Shown here: piece by piece, positions 10,063 to 21,069 of the stretch
Position numbering within the stretch: the stretch's first letter is position 1
Layout: each line of letters opens with the position of its first letter
From: Ophiostoma sp. CBS 140.51
Taxonomy: Eukaryota; Ascomycota; Sordariomycetes; Ophiostomatales; Ophiostomataceae
NCBI GenBank assembly: GCA_029298735.1
Contig: JANSLP010000352.1
Span: forward strand, 1-32,538
Length of the DNA stretch: 32,538 nucleotides
Reading direction: 5' to 3'
Program-made: the position numbers and the translations under genes
Notes under the pieces: model-generated
Databases searched by the model: none
What the model was told of the DNA's origin: nothing
What the model saw: the letters and a program-made list of their open reading frames with translations, nothing else

Positions 10063-11424
10063 ATGGCGCCCCGATCTCTTGCAGCATTTCTCAAAGCGGC
10101 CCGCTCGGCATTAACCGCTCCCGCCAGCCAGCGGCCGAAACCACTGACCCTTGTCATTGGCAACGAGAGCGCAGGTAAGCTCAGCCTTGTCTCCCATCCC
10201 AGGCGCCGACATGTTGACGTCCTCTAACCAGCCCTCTTAGACCTTGACTCCCTCTGCTCGGCCATCCTGCTCGCATACTTCCGATCTCACACACCGCCGC
10301 ACAATGCCTCTCTACACGTACCACTCTGCAACCTCCCTCGCGCCGACCTCGCCCTCCGGCCCGAACTCCAAGCTGCCCTTGCCGGGTCGAGCTCTGTCCC
10401 CAAACTCAAGTCTGGTTCCGACTCGACACCTGACACACAAGGAGGCGTGCCACTCGACAGCTTGATTACACTTTCAGAGCTCCCCGATGACCTCATGGCG
10501 GATGATACCAAGTGGCTGTTGGTCGACCACAATGCCTTGACCGGCGACTTGGCCAAGCGTTTCCAGAGCAGTGTTGCCGGCTGTATCGACCACCATGTTG
10601 ATGAGGGCGTCGTACCGACAAATGTTGACGGCTTCCCACGTGTCATTGAGACATGTGGCAGCTGTGCTAGCCTCGTTGTCGAGTACGCCCAAGACGCATG
10701 GCGCCAGCTTTCCGAACACGAGCCGGACCAGGCCACTGATCGTGTGCTTGCACGGATTGCTCTGGCCCCGATCCTTGTCGACACCTCCAGTCTCAAGTCA
10801 GCCAACAAGACGACAGACACCGATCGCCGGGCAACTGCTGTTGCTGAGGCCGTCTTGGGTGTCTCCGGCGAGGGCAAGTCTGCATTCAACGCTTCATACG
10901 AGACTGACGCAGAGTACAACCGTTCAGCGTACTACGACGAGCTCTCTCGGCTCAAGAACGACTTGTCTACCTTTACATACAGCGACATTTTACGGAAGGA
11001 CTACAAGCAATGGACCGAAAAGACACAGAGCGGGGGCAGCCTCACAGTCGGCTTTTCCACAGTCTCCCAGGGGCTGGGCTACCTTTTGAAAAATATTGGC
11101 GACAAGAATGAACTGCTGGATGGACTCTACACGCACGCCAAGGAGAGAAATCTGGACATTGCCGTGATCATGACTGTCCAGCACGACGAGGGTGGCTTTG
11201 CCCGCCAGCTTCTGTTGTGGGCACTGAACGAGCCGGCTGTTCACGCCGTCAAGAGGTTCGTTGAAACCAACACAGACAAACTTGACCTAAAGCCATGGGG
11301 CGACGGTCAACAGGACACTACCGCGTCAGACAGTGGCGAATGGCACACATGCTGGACACACCGCACCGAGTTTAGTCGAAAGCAGATAGCACCTTTGCTA
11401 CGGGATGTAATGAAGTCTATATAA
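10063..11424 (+). CDS. PPX1: Exopolyphosphatase PPX1 (DHH phosphoesterase family)
   Basis: Removes terminal phosphates from inorganic polyphosphate; the yeast enzyme is soluble and metal-dependent. Two exons, 10063-10174 and 10241-11424, joined across a 66-nt intron (GTAAGC...CTCTAACC...TTAG), give 431 residues against 397 in yeast. The join restores the first conserved metal motif: GNESADLDSLCSAIL at about 33-47, with Asp38 and Asp40. The second motif is LLVDHN at about 130-135 and the DHH signature is CIDHHVDEG (Asp154, His155, His156). The DHHA2-type C-terminal domain follows, including the GFSTVSQGLGYL segment. No organelle signal is obvious, although the N-terminus has several Arg/Lys residues. 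I see no broken motif. Confidence 0.95.
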
Positions 11425-11576
11425 TTTGGCTTTGGAAAAGTACTCAAATGTTATAATTATTTTTCCTGACGCGTATACCAGCTGTGGATATCAGATCTTT
11501 GTTCGAACCTCTAGCCGTTTCCAACGGTTAATTCTGTAAATAACAATATGGATGCACAACCCTGTGAAGTTTAAAC
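11425..11576. other. Short gap between PPX1 and the ankyrin gene remnant
   Basis: About 150 bp of AT-rich sequence between the PPX1 stop and the ancestral stop of the ankyrin reading frame. It probably holds two converging 3' ends. Confidence 0.4.
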
Positions 11577-11840
11577 TCATTCCTGGGCGCCATTTTCACG
11601 TAGAATCGCCATCGTATCTTTATGCTCCCACTTCATAGCTAGTGACAGTGGCGTCAGGCCAGACTCATCCTTCTAATTAACCTTGGCGCCAGCAGAGAGA
11701 AGCTGATTGACGACTGCTGCACCCCCCAATTTCGCAGCAAACATTAATGGCGTCAAGCCAGACTCATCCTTCTTATTAACCTTGGCGCCAGTAGAGAGAA
11801 GCTTATTAACGACCTCTGTTTGCCCCCTTCCTATACTTAT
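11577..11840 (-). pseudogene. Decayed 3' end of the ankyrin gene (out-of-frame repeats)
   Basis: Downstream of the present stop at 11806, the minus strand still encodes about two and a half ankyrin units, but in another frame. Compared with the regular unit, 30 nt after AAGGATAAGT have been replaced by 4 nt at about 11830, a net loss of 26, which shifts the frame. The shifted frame then has a TAG (AAGGTTAATTAGAAGG) at about 11675. Beyond it the old frame continues to a plausible original end, reading GLTPLSLAMKWEHKDT, a final MAILRENGAQE and a TGA at 11577-11579. This is a lost C-terminus and not a separate gene. A sequencing error is less likely, because a deletion and a nonsense change both occur. 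Confidence 0.75.
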
Positions 11841-14800
11841 CCTTCTCATTAATCTTGGCGCCAGCAGAGATAAGCTGATTGACGACTGCTGTATCCCTCC
11901 ATATATACTCCCACTTCATAGCTAGTGATAATGGCGTCCGGCCAGACTTATCCTTCTCATCAACCTTCGCGCCAGCAGAGAGAAGCCTATTGACGACTGC
12001 TGCATCCCACCATTCCGCAGCAAACATCAATGGCGTCCGGCCAGACTCATCCTTCTCATCAACCTTCGCGCCAGCAGAGAGAAGCCTATTGACGACTGCT
12101 GCATGCCCCCTTCCCGCAGCATATGACAATGGCGTCCGGCCAGACTTATCCTTCTCATCAACCTTCGCGCCAGCAGAGAGAAGCCTATTGACGACTGCTG
12201 CATCCCACCATTCCGCAGCAAACATCAATGGCGTCCGGCCAGACTCATCCTTCTCATCAACCTTGGCGCCAGCAAAGAGAAGCTGATTGACGACCTCTGT
12301 ATGCCCCCTTCCCGCAGCATATGACAATGGCGTCTGGCCAGACTTATCCTTCTCATCAACCTTCGCGCCAGCAGAGAGAAGCCTATTGACGACTGCTGCA
12401 TGCCCCCATTCCGCAGCAAACATCAATGGCGTCCGGCCAGACTCATCCTTCTCATCAACCTTGGCGCCAGCAAAGAGAAGCTGATTGACGACCTCTGTAT
12501 GCCCCCTTCCCGCAGCATATAACAATGGCGTCTGGCCAGACTTATCCTTCTCATCAACCTTCGCGCCAGCAGAGAGAAGCCTATTGACGACCTCTGTATG
12601 CCCCCTTCCCGCAGCATATGACAATGGCGTCTGGCCAGACTTATCCTTCTCATCAACCTTCGCGCCAGCAGAGAGAAGCCTATTGACGACTGCTGCATGC
12701 CCCCATTCCGCAGCAAACATCAATGGCGTCCGGCCAGACTCATCCTTCTCATCAACCTTCGCGCCAGCAGAGAGAAGCCTATTGACGACTGCTGCATCCC
12801 CCCATTCCGCAGCAAACATTAATGGCGTCCGGCCAGACTTATTCTTCTCATTAACCTTGGCGCCAGCAAAGAGAAGCTGATTGACGACCTCTGTATGCCC
12901 CCTTCCCGCAGCAAACATCAATGGCGTCTGTTGAGATATATCCTTAGCGTTGGCATCGGCGCCGTACGTAACAAGTTGCTCGACGACGACTTTGTGACCT
13001 CCTATCGCTGCCCATGACAATGATTGCAGGCCAACTGTGTCTTCTGCGCAGATTTCAGCGCCACCATCGATTAGGAGCTGAACAGGAATGCTATGCCCGA
13101 AATACGATGCAGCCATGAGACCCGTGAACCCTTCAGGGGGGTGTTCACCCTTTTCAGCTTGCCAGTATATCTCTAGCCACTTCGTAAATATGGGCTCAAA
13201 GTTATAGACCTGTAAGACGACGGAGCCTGTCGAGTCACTCTCGGTAAACTTGGCATCTCGGTAATGGGACGGCCAGTACCTTGCTGCATAATTCAGCAAA
13301 GCGAGCCGCCCATCTTCCTCTGATACAATATTTGGCCAGGGGTCAAAGAGGGAAAGATAATGTATACATATCTTCGCAAGGAGTCTTTGTGCGTCACAGA
13401 GAGAAAAGGAACCTTGCCACTGAAGCTTGGACGATACAGGTCCTGGTGACGACAACGAATCTTTTTGAAGCAGGAAATCTCGAACTGTCGGATGTACGAA
13501 GTTAACTGTGCCATTTTGTACAGAGACAATTGGTCCGCATAATGACCGTAGACGCAACGTAACTTCGTCTTTGCTGTTGAGATTGAGATCGAAAATTGAA
13601 TAGATTGCTGCCGGTTCCTGCATCTTGTCGTCGATGGAAATGACGACATTCATCTCATCAATCGACATTGGTCGAGTCGCTGCCAGAATAATGCTGAATA
13701 TTCTCAATAAGGCCTCAGAATTGTCGACTACATCAAGCATTTGTTCATATGTGTCATTTACCGCCATCGGTAGCAACGGTACTTCCACTGGGGATCTGTC
13801 ATCAGGAAGCACGCCACTCCAGATATCTGACGCAGAAGTCGAAGGTATATCGTAGTCATTTTTTCTGCCCTCTGTCTCGGGTAGGTCCGGCATATCAATA
13901 GTATGCTGACTTGCTTCCTCAGATGCTGCAGTATCGTCATTTATCGTGCTCCTAATTCTAGGAGATCCTTCGGTACTGGTAGACCGTGAGCTGGAAAAAT
14001 CTTTGATGGTGCCATTTTCCAGCTTTCCGGCCAGTAGACGTGGAGTCAGTAGGGCCAGGAATTGCAAGTGATCCGCAATATGATTCAGCATCACATCGTT
14101 GGTTGCCTTATGCGCGCTGTTGTCAATCACGTTGGTGGACTTATCACCAGCGGAAGGTTGGCCACTGCCCTCTGATGGCAGGAAGGAGCAAAGTGGACAT
14201 AAGCCGTGTTGACCCCTGTTTAACGTCGACTGCGATTCTTTTTCGGCAGAATCGGTCGCATTATCACCTGAGGTCCCAGGATTGAGTGACAGAAGGGCAT
14301 CGTGATCACTCCTCATGTGGGCGATCCATTGGGATCGACTGGCATAGATGGGGTATTCCGGACATGTGCTTAAAATGCACACGAACGGGAAAAAATCATT
14401 GTTTATATGTTTTCTGCGACATTGCATGAATTAGCCATTTTGCATACCATAAGTAAAGAAGTGCCTGAAGTGAGGCTATCGCATTTTAAGAGACTAACCT
14501 CCACCAAGCATCGTCGGCGAAGTCACTGCTGGGGAACAGTTTCCGACAGTATGGACAAGGTACATGGGTTTCTGGGTTTTCAGTCTTTGGAGTGGCAGGA
14601 AATTTCATCCTCTTTTGAAAAACAGTTGTGGTTGCAGTAGATCGCCGTTTTCGGGAAGAAATATTCCCTGAAGGCAGTGGCAGCAGTTTCGACCCTGTGA
14701 TGGAAGGAATTGTCTCGGACAACAGGGAGAAGCCACTGACAATTCTCTCTCTTTCAGGGTGTGGCCGCCCAGGGAGTGTGATTGTCGCTTGATGATGCCT

Positions 14801-15613
14801 TAGATCTTCGGGCTCACTGGCCTGCGCATCTCGCAAAATCAACTGCGTACTACTGCAGCCATCAATAGGCTGGTCCTGATTTCCACTGTAGAGACGTAGC
14901 TTTTTGTCGTGGAACTTCCAGTAAAGTAGCCTCGTGTATTGTTGTGTCATTGATACGATGAGACGTTGCCGGATCGATTTTTCAGCAGATGGATAAAGAC
15001 CGTCGACGGCAATCATAGCCAGTCTCTCAAAAGCCGCAATCTCGGACGGCTTTCGTGCCCCAAAAGCCTTGACGCGGGCGTCAAGGGGTGACGTGGAGGA
15101 CTGGCGGATAGATACTGCGAGTCGGTTGAGCTCGTCTATTGATCTTTGGATGCTGGAAATCTCGATTTCCCGTCGGTTCGGCTCTTCATCCGAAGAAGAG
15201 TCTGAGTCTGTGTACTCAGGCTCCTCCATTGCTATGGTCTGGTAAGCTAACTGTCGTCTTGAAGAAGGCATACTTTTGGCCAACGTACTCTTAAGAAGTC
15301 TGCTATTCAGCATATCCAACACCAAGAGAACAAGCTCGCGGTACTGCTTGTTTCGTTTCAAGCGGATGTCGAGGCTAGCATTTTCTACGGCGAAAACGCC
15401 GAGGTATCCAGCCCAGCCAGTGAATCTGGAATGCAGCGCTCGAACGGCATCTGCATGATCGTTTTCTTCACTTTGAACCAATGCTGTGATGCTTCTTGCA
15501 AAGTTTGAATTGCAGGCCCTTGCCTGGCTCAAAACGGGCTTCTCGGGCCCATCGTCGTCGTCGGGCGTAAACTGGACATTACCGCTGTCCTCGCCCTGTC
15601 TCTCCGCCGACAT
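11806..15613 (-). CDS. Zinc-finger / winged-helix / ankyrin protein, NLR-like without a NACHT domain
   Basis: Two exons, 15613-14499 and 14413-11806, joined over an 85-nt intron (GTTAGT...GGCTAATTC...GCAG), give 1240 residues. The join completes the degenerate fungal C2H2 block: CPYC at 353-356, WWRKHINNDFFPFVC to Cys384, and HMRSDH at 404-409. A further CPLC...HIADHLQFLALL finger lies at about 444-495. A disordered linker of about 95 residues follows. The segment at 592-687 (DTYEQMLDVV...AATRPMSIDEMNVVI...FVHPTVRDFLL) is the winged helix that normally follows NACHT in fungal STAND receptors. Ankyrin repeats start near 800 and end with about eleven almost identical 33-residue units. I find no Walker A or B motif. 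The start at 15611-15613 is favoured; an in-frame ATG at 15691 would add 26 residues. Role in allorecognition or immunity is inferred. Confidence 0.82.
11844..12939 (-). repeat. Tandem 99-bp ankyrin-coding repeats with 198-bp higher order
   Basis: About eleven direct units of 99 bp (33 codons) inside the ankyrin gene. Two main flavours alternate: the DESGRTPLMFAAEWGHAAVV type and the DKSGQTPLSYAAGRGHTEVV type. Identical stretches therefore recur every 198 bp, for example from 12027, 12225 and 12423. The units differ by only a few bases, so the array has been homogenised or amplified recently. The unit nearest the 3' end carries a diverged LAMKWE cap sequence. Confidence 0.9.
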
Positions 15614-16101
15614 TGTAGCATCGAAGTCCTTGGACGGGGGTCTCGCGCTCTCGAATATCTGTGGGGTTCTGAGCCAGTATTGTAGCAACACATAGAACTA
15701 ATTGATTAAAACTAGCAAATCTTCATACGGCTTTCTTCGAAGTAGTGAACTTTGGATTAGAGAGCTGGTGAAGGCACACCACACTTGTCTACCCCGCCCG
15801 GCTCGTTCTCTTGTCACCGCATTATCAATCAACTGATCACCGTGTTGTGATTGACTGAAGGGGTCAGCCAATTAGAGTCTGAGTCGACCTCATATCAGCA
15901 TTTCAGCCTCATCCGTCACGGCAGTGCGGGGCTCAGCGGTCACCAATTTGTCTGTTGAAGAAGGAGGGCGCTAATTTTGGGTGAGGTCTAAAAGCGGCGG
16001 CAGCCGCATTTAAGGCGATCAGTGGCTGGTCATCCCGCATCACCACCTTCCATCGTTCCACTCAGTTCGACTCCAGGACGCTAATCATACAACAGCGAAC
16101 T
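15614..16101. promoter_or_regulatory. Shared promoter region of the ankyrin and subtilase genes
   Basis: About 490 bp between divergent start codons. CCAAT pentamers lie on the + strand at 15868-15872 and 15943-15947. A 7-bp inverted repeat, TCAATCA/TGATTGA, flanks about 17 nt near 15825-15855. A TTTAAGG element near 16010 could serve as a TATA-like site for the subtilase. Joint control of the two genes is possible but unproven. Confidence 0.5.
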
Positions 16102-19100
16102 ATGTCCTCCTCTCAACTCCTTCTATCGTCTATTCGCCTAGCGGATACTAACATCCAGAGCCGCCCAACTAGTGCCGTCTCGACGGCAATCCTGGCGAGT
16201 TACGGCATCGACGGCACCACAGCATGGCAGTTAATCCACAGGCTAAGGCAATGCGGTGGTCGGTTTAGGACAGGGCCCTTGGCAGAAAGCAAGGGCAGTA
16301 GCCGCACATACGAGCTACGGCTTGCCATCAACGACCTCAGTGTCACCATCATCGAGACATTTACAGCCCTGGACGTCGACATTCTCCTCCAGCTCGAAGA
16401 AGAGCTACCGGCAAATGAGCTCGACTCAAAAGGGAAGGACACGGGTCAAGCAAAACGAATGCTGGAGAGACTCTGCTCGTTTCTAGAGGCCCGTGTCAAT
16501 ACTGGGCTTCTTCAAGCTCAACGATTAGCCCGACCAATACCTCCAAATAAGGCTGTTGCATTTCCAAGACTGGCACATCTTGTCGAAATCGTTGAGTCAC
16601 ACCCACTGGTGGAGGACCGTCTCGAGCTCATCCCTACTCCTGGTTCCCAGGATGCGCTGTTTCTTTTCAATGTTAGCGATAACGCCGACACAGCTACCTG
16701 CTTCGACAATCTACGAAATCGAAACCTCCCACGACCACCCAAAAGAACACGGCAGCAGATGCTCACGGAAGCTCGGGAAATGAGAGATCGCTTGCTGGAG
16801 TTCAATAAATACGTCAAACAATTTAGAGACTCGGTAGCGTCGCTCGATTCTCTAGCCAAACAATCAAACCAGAAGCCAACTTCCCCACAAACACCTGTGA
16901 CGTTCGATTCATTACACGCATTTCGGCAACAAGCTTCTGCTACATTTCGTGCTGTATTTTCACACTTCGCCAAATGCCTCGCACACCCCGCAAACGCGCA
17001 CACGGTCTTTTTGCAGCTACCGGAAATCAAAGACATCTTCAATTGCCCCTCTGCCGGTGCTGAGAAAAAAGTGCCCATCCAGCTCATTTTCAAGGGCTGT
17101 CAACACGACGATTGGCAGCCTGCAGACTCTTATTTCCTCCCGTGAGTTGGCTAGGAGCCATGTGCAAACTGCATCAAAAAAGTTACCTAACTAATGTACC
17201 GTTGAAAGGCCAGAAAAAAACAACTGCTACAAACAGCAAGCCGTCTGCAAGGCACTGGGAAATGCTCAGAACGATGGCAGAGACCTTGAGTTCTACGTAC
17301 TTGAATCACTAGGACCAAATGGCCGCAACGAGACAACACTTCATGTCCCGTACAATCCACGCCAATGGCAAAGACAAAAAAACTTTGAGTTCCCGTCTGA
17401 GTGCCTTTTGGACTTGGTCAGAAATGACCACTTCGCACGCGAGACGACGGCGAAGCTATTGCTTAAAACAAACTTCAAGGGCAAGGAATTCAAGGCTGAA
17501 CAGCGAAGGCTGCTCGCCATCAAGGTCGTCCTCGGCCTGATGTTGTCCATGGACTCTGACCAAAGGATTTGCACATGGCACCCAGAACATGTGCATTCCT
17601 TTCATTCTTCCATGGCCCCAAAAGATGATGATCTCGCGGTCTTCGTTTCGGTTTTGAAATGCTGGCAAGACAAGGAAGACGGCATACAGCAAGAGCTATC
17701 ACTTTCTGACTGGGACTTCTCTATTCATGGAGGCGACGATTATGACCTACAACCCTTACCGCCGTTTACGTTTCTGGCAAAGTTCTTTTTACAAATTGCA
17801 GGCGCTGGGGATCTAGAGGATGTCAAGATCTTTGGAAGTCCCAAAAAAGATCGTGCTGGGCGAGAGGATCTCCGGAGACTCATTGAGATTAATATGGAGA
17901 AGGTGACAGATGGTAATATCGAGATAGCGCCGTTTTTGAGCGCGGCAAGCCATTGCTTGAATTTCCACACAACTTTCCAGAAGCACGCGAGAGAAGCACA
18001 ATCCGAGTGCCGCATTACACTTGCCTGGACACTGGTGTTTGATCATATCATCTCAAAGATCGACAGCAGTTTTGTTCTCAGGCCCAGTGTACTGAGACCC
18101 GGCGCCAACTATCACATTTACAAGAACAAAGATCCTCTTGAGGGAGAAGTTGCAGCTTCGCCCAAAACATCAAATAACACCACAAGCGTACACGAGATTG
18201 CGTTGTTTGACGGTGAACCTGCTGCAGAAGGGTCTCCGTAAGGCCAACCCAAATTTCCTTTCCTTTCAATGATACTGTTCTAAGCATACTGACTCGAATT
18301 GCACCATACTAGATATATCACACAGGCCAAGAATTTTGTTGACCGGCTGAACGTTTTTCACGAATCATATTCACGAGATGTCACTCCTCGCACCATCGAG
18401 TCCGGCCTAGAATCACCTCGGCGGGTCCGCATAGCGGTTCTCGATACCGGAATTGATTTCGGGCACCCCGAGATAAGAGCTGTTGTGGCAAACGGTCGCA
18501 TCAGAGAGGAATGGTGTCACAGTATGATTGGTGATGAAAAGAAGGTCGAAGACGAGGATGATGGTCTGCATGGAACCAACTGCGCGTTGCTTCTCCACAA
18601 AGCGGCACCTGAAGCAGACATATATGTTGAAAAGATTTCTTCGGGCACCAACATGAGAGCCTATCAGGTCCAAAACATTGCCAAGGTAGGAAATGGAACA
18701 GAAGAGATGACACTGGGTTTATGGGGCTAATTTATTTTGATTTAGGCAATAAATCACGCCGTGGTGACGTGGGACGTGGACATCATATCGATGTCTTTTG
18801 GCCTGAAGGGACCTCCTGCACGTAAAGACGGAAACGAAGCCGAAGAGCACAAAGACCGAGAGAAGCACATGGAAATTATTGACAACATCAAAGCTGCCAT
18901 TAGGAAGGCTTCGGACAGGACAATCATGTTTGCAGCTGCTTCCAACGACGGCAGGAACGGGAAGCCCGCGTTTCCAGCACATTTCGATCCGTTTGTGATC
19001 TGCGTCAACGCGTCGACCGGCAACGGTTATGACGGCGGTATCAACTCAGAACCTATCCATGATATGCTCAACTTCATGACACTTGGGGTGGGTGTGGAGA

Positions 19101-19465
19101 TGATGGTAAAAGACTGGGGAGGCAAGACGCCACAGCAGGGTGGGCAAATAACGCATGGTTACAAAACTGTGTACAGGTCCGGAACGTCATTTGCTACGCC
19201 GATTGCCGCCGGCATAGCCGCGACGGTACTGGACCTTGCAATGCGAGTCAGGTCCGTCAACGAGAGGACGGTGAGAGAGCTCAAGACATTCAATGGCATG
19301 AGCAAATTCTTGCGGAGAATGTCAGCCCCTGACCCTGAGTCTAACCGTGGAGGTGGATACTACTTTTTGGCACCATGGAGGTTTTGGGAGGATAAGTGGG
19401 AAGGAGATCCGGCCAAGCGTCGAATAGTTTGGGACACGATGAACGATGTTTTCAGGTTCATGTAG
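16102..19465 (+). CDS. Intracellular subtilisin-like serine protease (S8) with large N-terminal domain
   Basis: Four exons, 16102-17141, 17209-18237, 18313-18685 and 18746-19465, join in frame to 3162 nt and 1053 residues. Intron ends are GTGAGT/AAAG, GTAAGG/CTAG and GTAGGA/TTAG. Residues 1 to about 690 form a mostly helical region whose second half (LAIKVVLGLML...TWHPEHVHSF) recalls the fungal DUF7580-type domain; that match is from memory. From about 730 there is a complete peptidase S8 domain: Asp734 in AVLDTGIDFGHPE, His776 in DGLHGTNCALLLH, the oxyanion Asn881 in AAASNDGRNG and Ser962 in RSGTSFATPIAAGIAA. No signal peptide or secretory propeptide is present, so it should be cytosolic, unlike secreted fungal proteinase K relatives. 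S8 domains also occur as effector modules of fungal NLRs. The target is unknown. Confidence 0.92.
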
Positions 19466-19501
19466 GTTTGTATTTCAGACAATCGCTAGCGACTGAGTCT
19501 T

Positions 19502-19705
19502 CTATCTACTGCTTGCGCTGGTGGTACTTTTTGGGCCGCTTGCTGAAGATGCCTCTTTGTCGAGGCAGATAAACAGCGGCGGGTTGCTGCGGAAGTAGTC
19601 GTTCGTGTCCTTGAGGGTACGGCCGGACGTCTCGGGGGGTAGAAGACGTAGATAATGGGCACGATGGCGGCGTTGAGCACGGTTTAGATGATATAGAACT
19701 TCCAG
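19502..19705 (-). pseudogene. Remnant of the last exon of an MFS sugar transporter
   Basis: The minus strand reads WKFYII, a stop (TAA), TVLNAAIVPIIYVFYP, then ETSGRTLKDTNDYFR and a short tail to the TAG at 19502. This is the final membrane helix and the PETxGR motif typical of fungal sugar porters. It starts right after a CAG that fits an intron acceptor. Two lesions are visible: the TAA inside the helix, and a six-C run at the YP/ETSG junction that breaks the frame, probably by slippage. No upstream transporter exons are recognisable, so this is a decayed fragment. Confidence 0.72.
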
Positions 19706-21069
19706 CTGAGGTTTTGTGTTAGGGCTGACACCGGATTTAGTAAAGAAAAGATAACGGATAGGGATCATAGATAATATAGTAAGAGATTTGATGGAGGTGA
19801 GCAAACAGTAGATTGTTGTCAAGACTGAATCTGATAACGAAATTATATAAAAAAAAGTAAGATTTTCACAACTAGACAAACAGCTTCGATTACCTAAGCT
19901 TTCCATATCTTTGCCATTACTTCCCTTAATTTGATTTTACTATGAATAGCCGCCCTCCAGTACCGTTCCAAGGCAGATTTCATTTCTCGTCAGCCTTTCG
20001 AGGGAGTCGTTGAGGCTGGTGCCTGCCTGGCTGTGTCGGATGCCTCGCCAGCTTTTTTCTTTCCTCTTAGTTTTGCTTCGATTTTTGATGTCTCCCAGGC
20101 CCTCTTGATCTGGCCATTCCCAGGACATTCCGACCTCATCCATCTTCTTCTTTCTGCAGGATGCAACCTGTTGCAGGGGATGGGATATAGGGTGTAAGGT
20201 GTAAGAGAAGAGTATACTTTTTACCATCGTAACCAAACTATCCGTTCTTTGCCGTGTCTACCGGCTAATCCCTCCGCCCCTTTCTCCCTGCAAAGTTATC
20301 TCTCGCAAAGAATTGCTGCATGGCATACTCCGTAATACGTGCACAGCAGCCATCTCCAGGGCCTGAAGTTGACGCTATCCATCTTGAGCATGCCACTGTC
20401 TGCTCCTTCCTCTTATTGGGCTGTATTAAGCGCCGGGCGCGGCCGCAGGCTGCATTCTCAAAACAAATAGGGACAGCCTTGTAACGCAGCCAGGCAGGCC
20501 GCGCTTAAGCCGTGCAAGACTAGACTTTTTTTCTCCACGCGCCGAATCGCCAGGCCCTTCTATGAAAAACACCGATGGTTTCAAAGAGGCTCATTTGGGG
20601 GCCGAATCCATTGATTTCGACACAACTGAAAGGGAGGTGGTTGTTCCCCTGCATGAACCAACATGCGCGGAGGTTGTCTCCCCTTCACCTCCTTTTCCTC
20701 TGTTGTCCTGTTTCCCAAAGGCGTTTTTCGTATCTGCTATGACCTTGTAGACAGTCTGCCTTCCGGCGTTAGACGTGGGCGGCCTGCCTTCGTTTTCAAG
20801 CCCATAAATACGTAGGATATAGTCCCCTCGCCCCCGCTGCCGTTGCCGTGTTAGAATGCTAGCCTCACAAAGAACTTAATGTTATATGCTTACCAGATTT
20901 TATTCGACTCTCACCTCAAACAAATCGCATCCCTTTCCGTTTTCGATCCTTTGATTCGATCTCATTGTTGTTATGTTCCTTTCTTGTTACGCTGCTTCGC
21001 TCACACTTTTTGTACATCTTCTACGACTTCACCACTCTTACTGTTTCTTTGCTACTGCACTATTTCAAC
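19706..21069. other. Long intergenic region upstream of the GTPase gene
   Basis: About 1.36 kb. I see no supported gene; the longest frames (near 19940-20236 minus and 20562-20750 plus) lack any familiar motif. From about 20930 the + strand becomes pyrimidine-rich, as fungal promoters and leaders often do. An ATAAATA element at about 20803 is a possible TATA site for the GTPase gene. Confidence 0.5.

Noticed and set aside
10287..10919. 210-codon minus frame opposite PPX1
   Set aside because: Shadow of the PPX1 coding strand; no motif of its own.
11500..11515. GTTCGAAC box B-like octamer
   Set aside because: No surrounding cloverleaf or box A at proper distance.
11879..12880. Open frames on the + strand through the ankyrin array
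   Set aside because: They are antisense shadows of the repeat, all with the same 33-codon periodicity, and lack independent protein features.
11844..12939. CRISPR-like regularly spaced repeats
   Set aside because: The 99-bp units are contiguous, in frame and encode ankyrin repeats; there are no short repeats with unique spacers.
11844..12939. Repeat-induced point mutation (RIP) in the ankyrin array
   Set aside because: The in-frame repeats are intact and not enriched in TA or C-to-T stops; only the decayed 3' tail has a TAG, which one mutation explains.
19940..20236. 98-codon minus-strand frame with a VGMSWE segment vaguely like retroelement tails
   Set aside because: The similarity is a few residues only, with no reverse transcriptase or other retroelement motif nearby.
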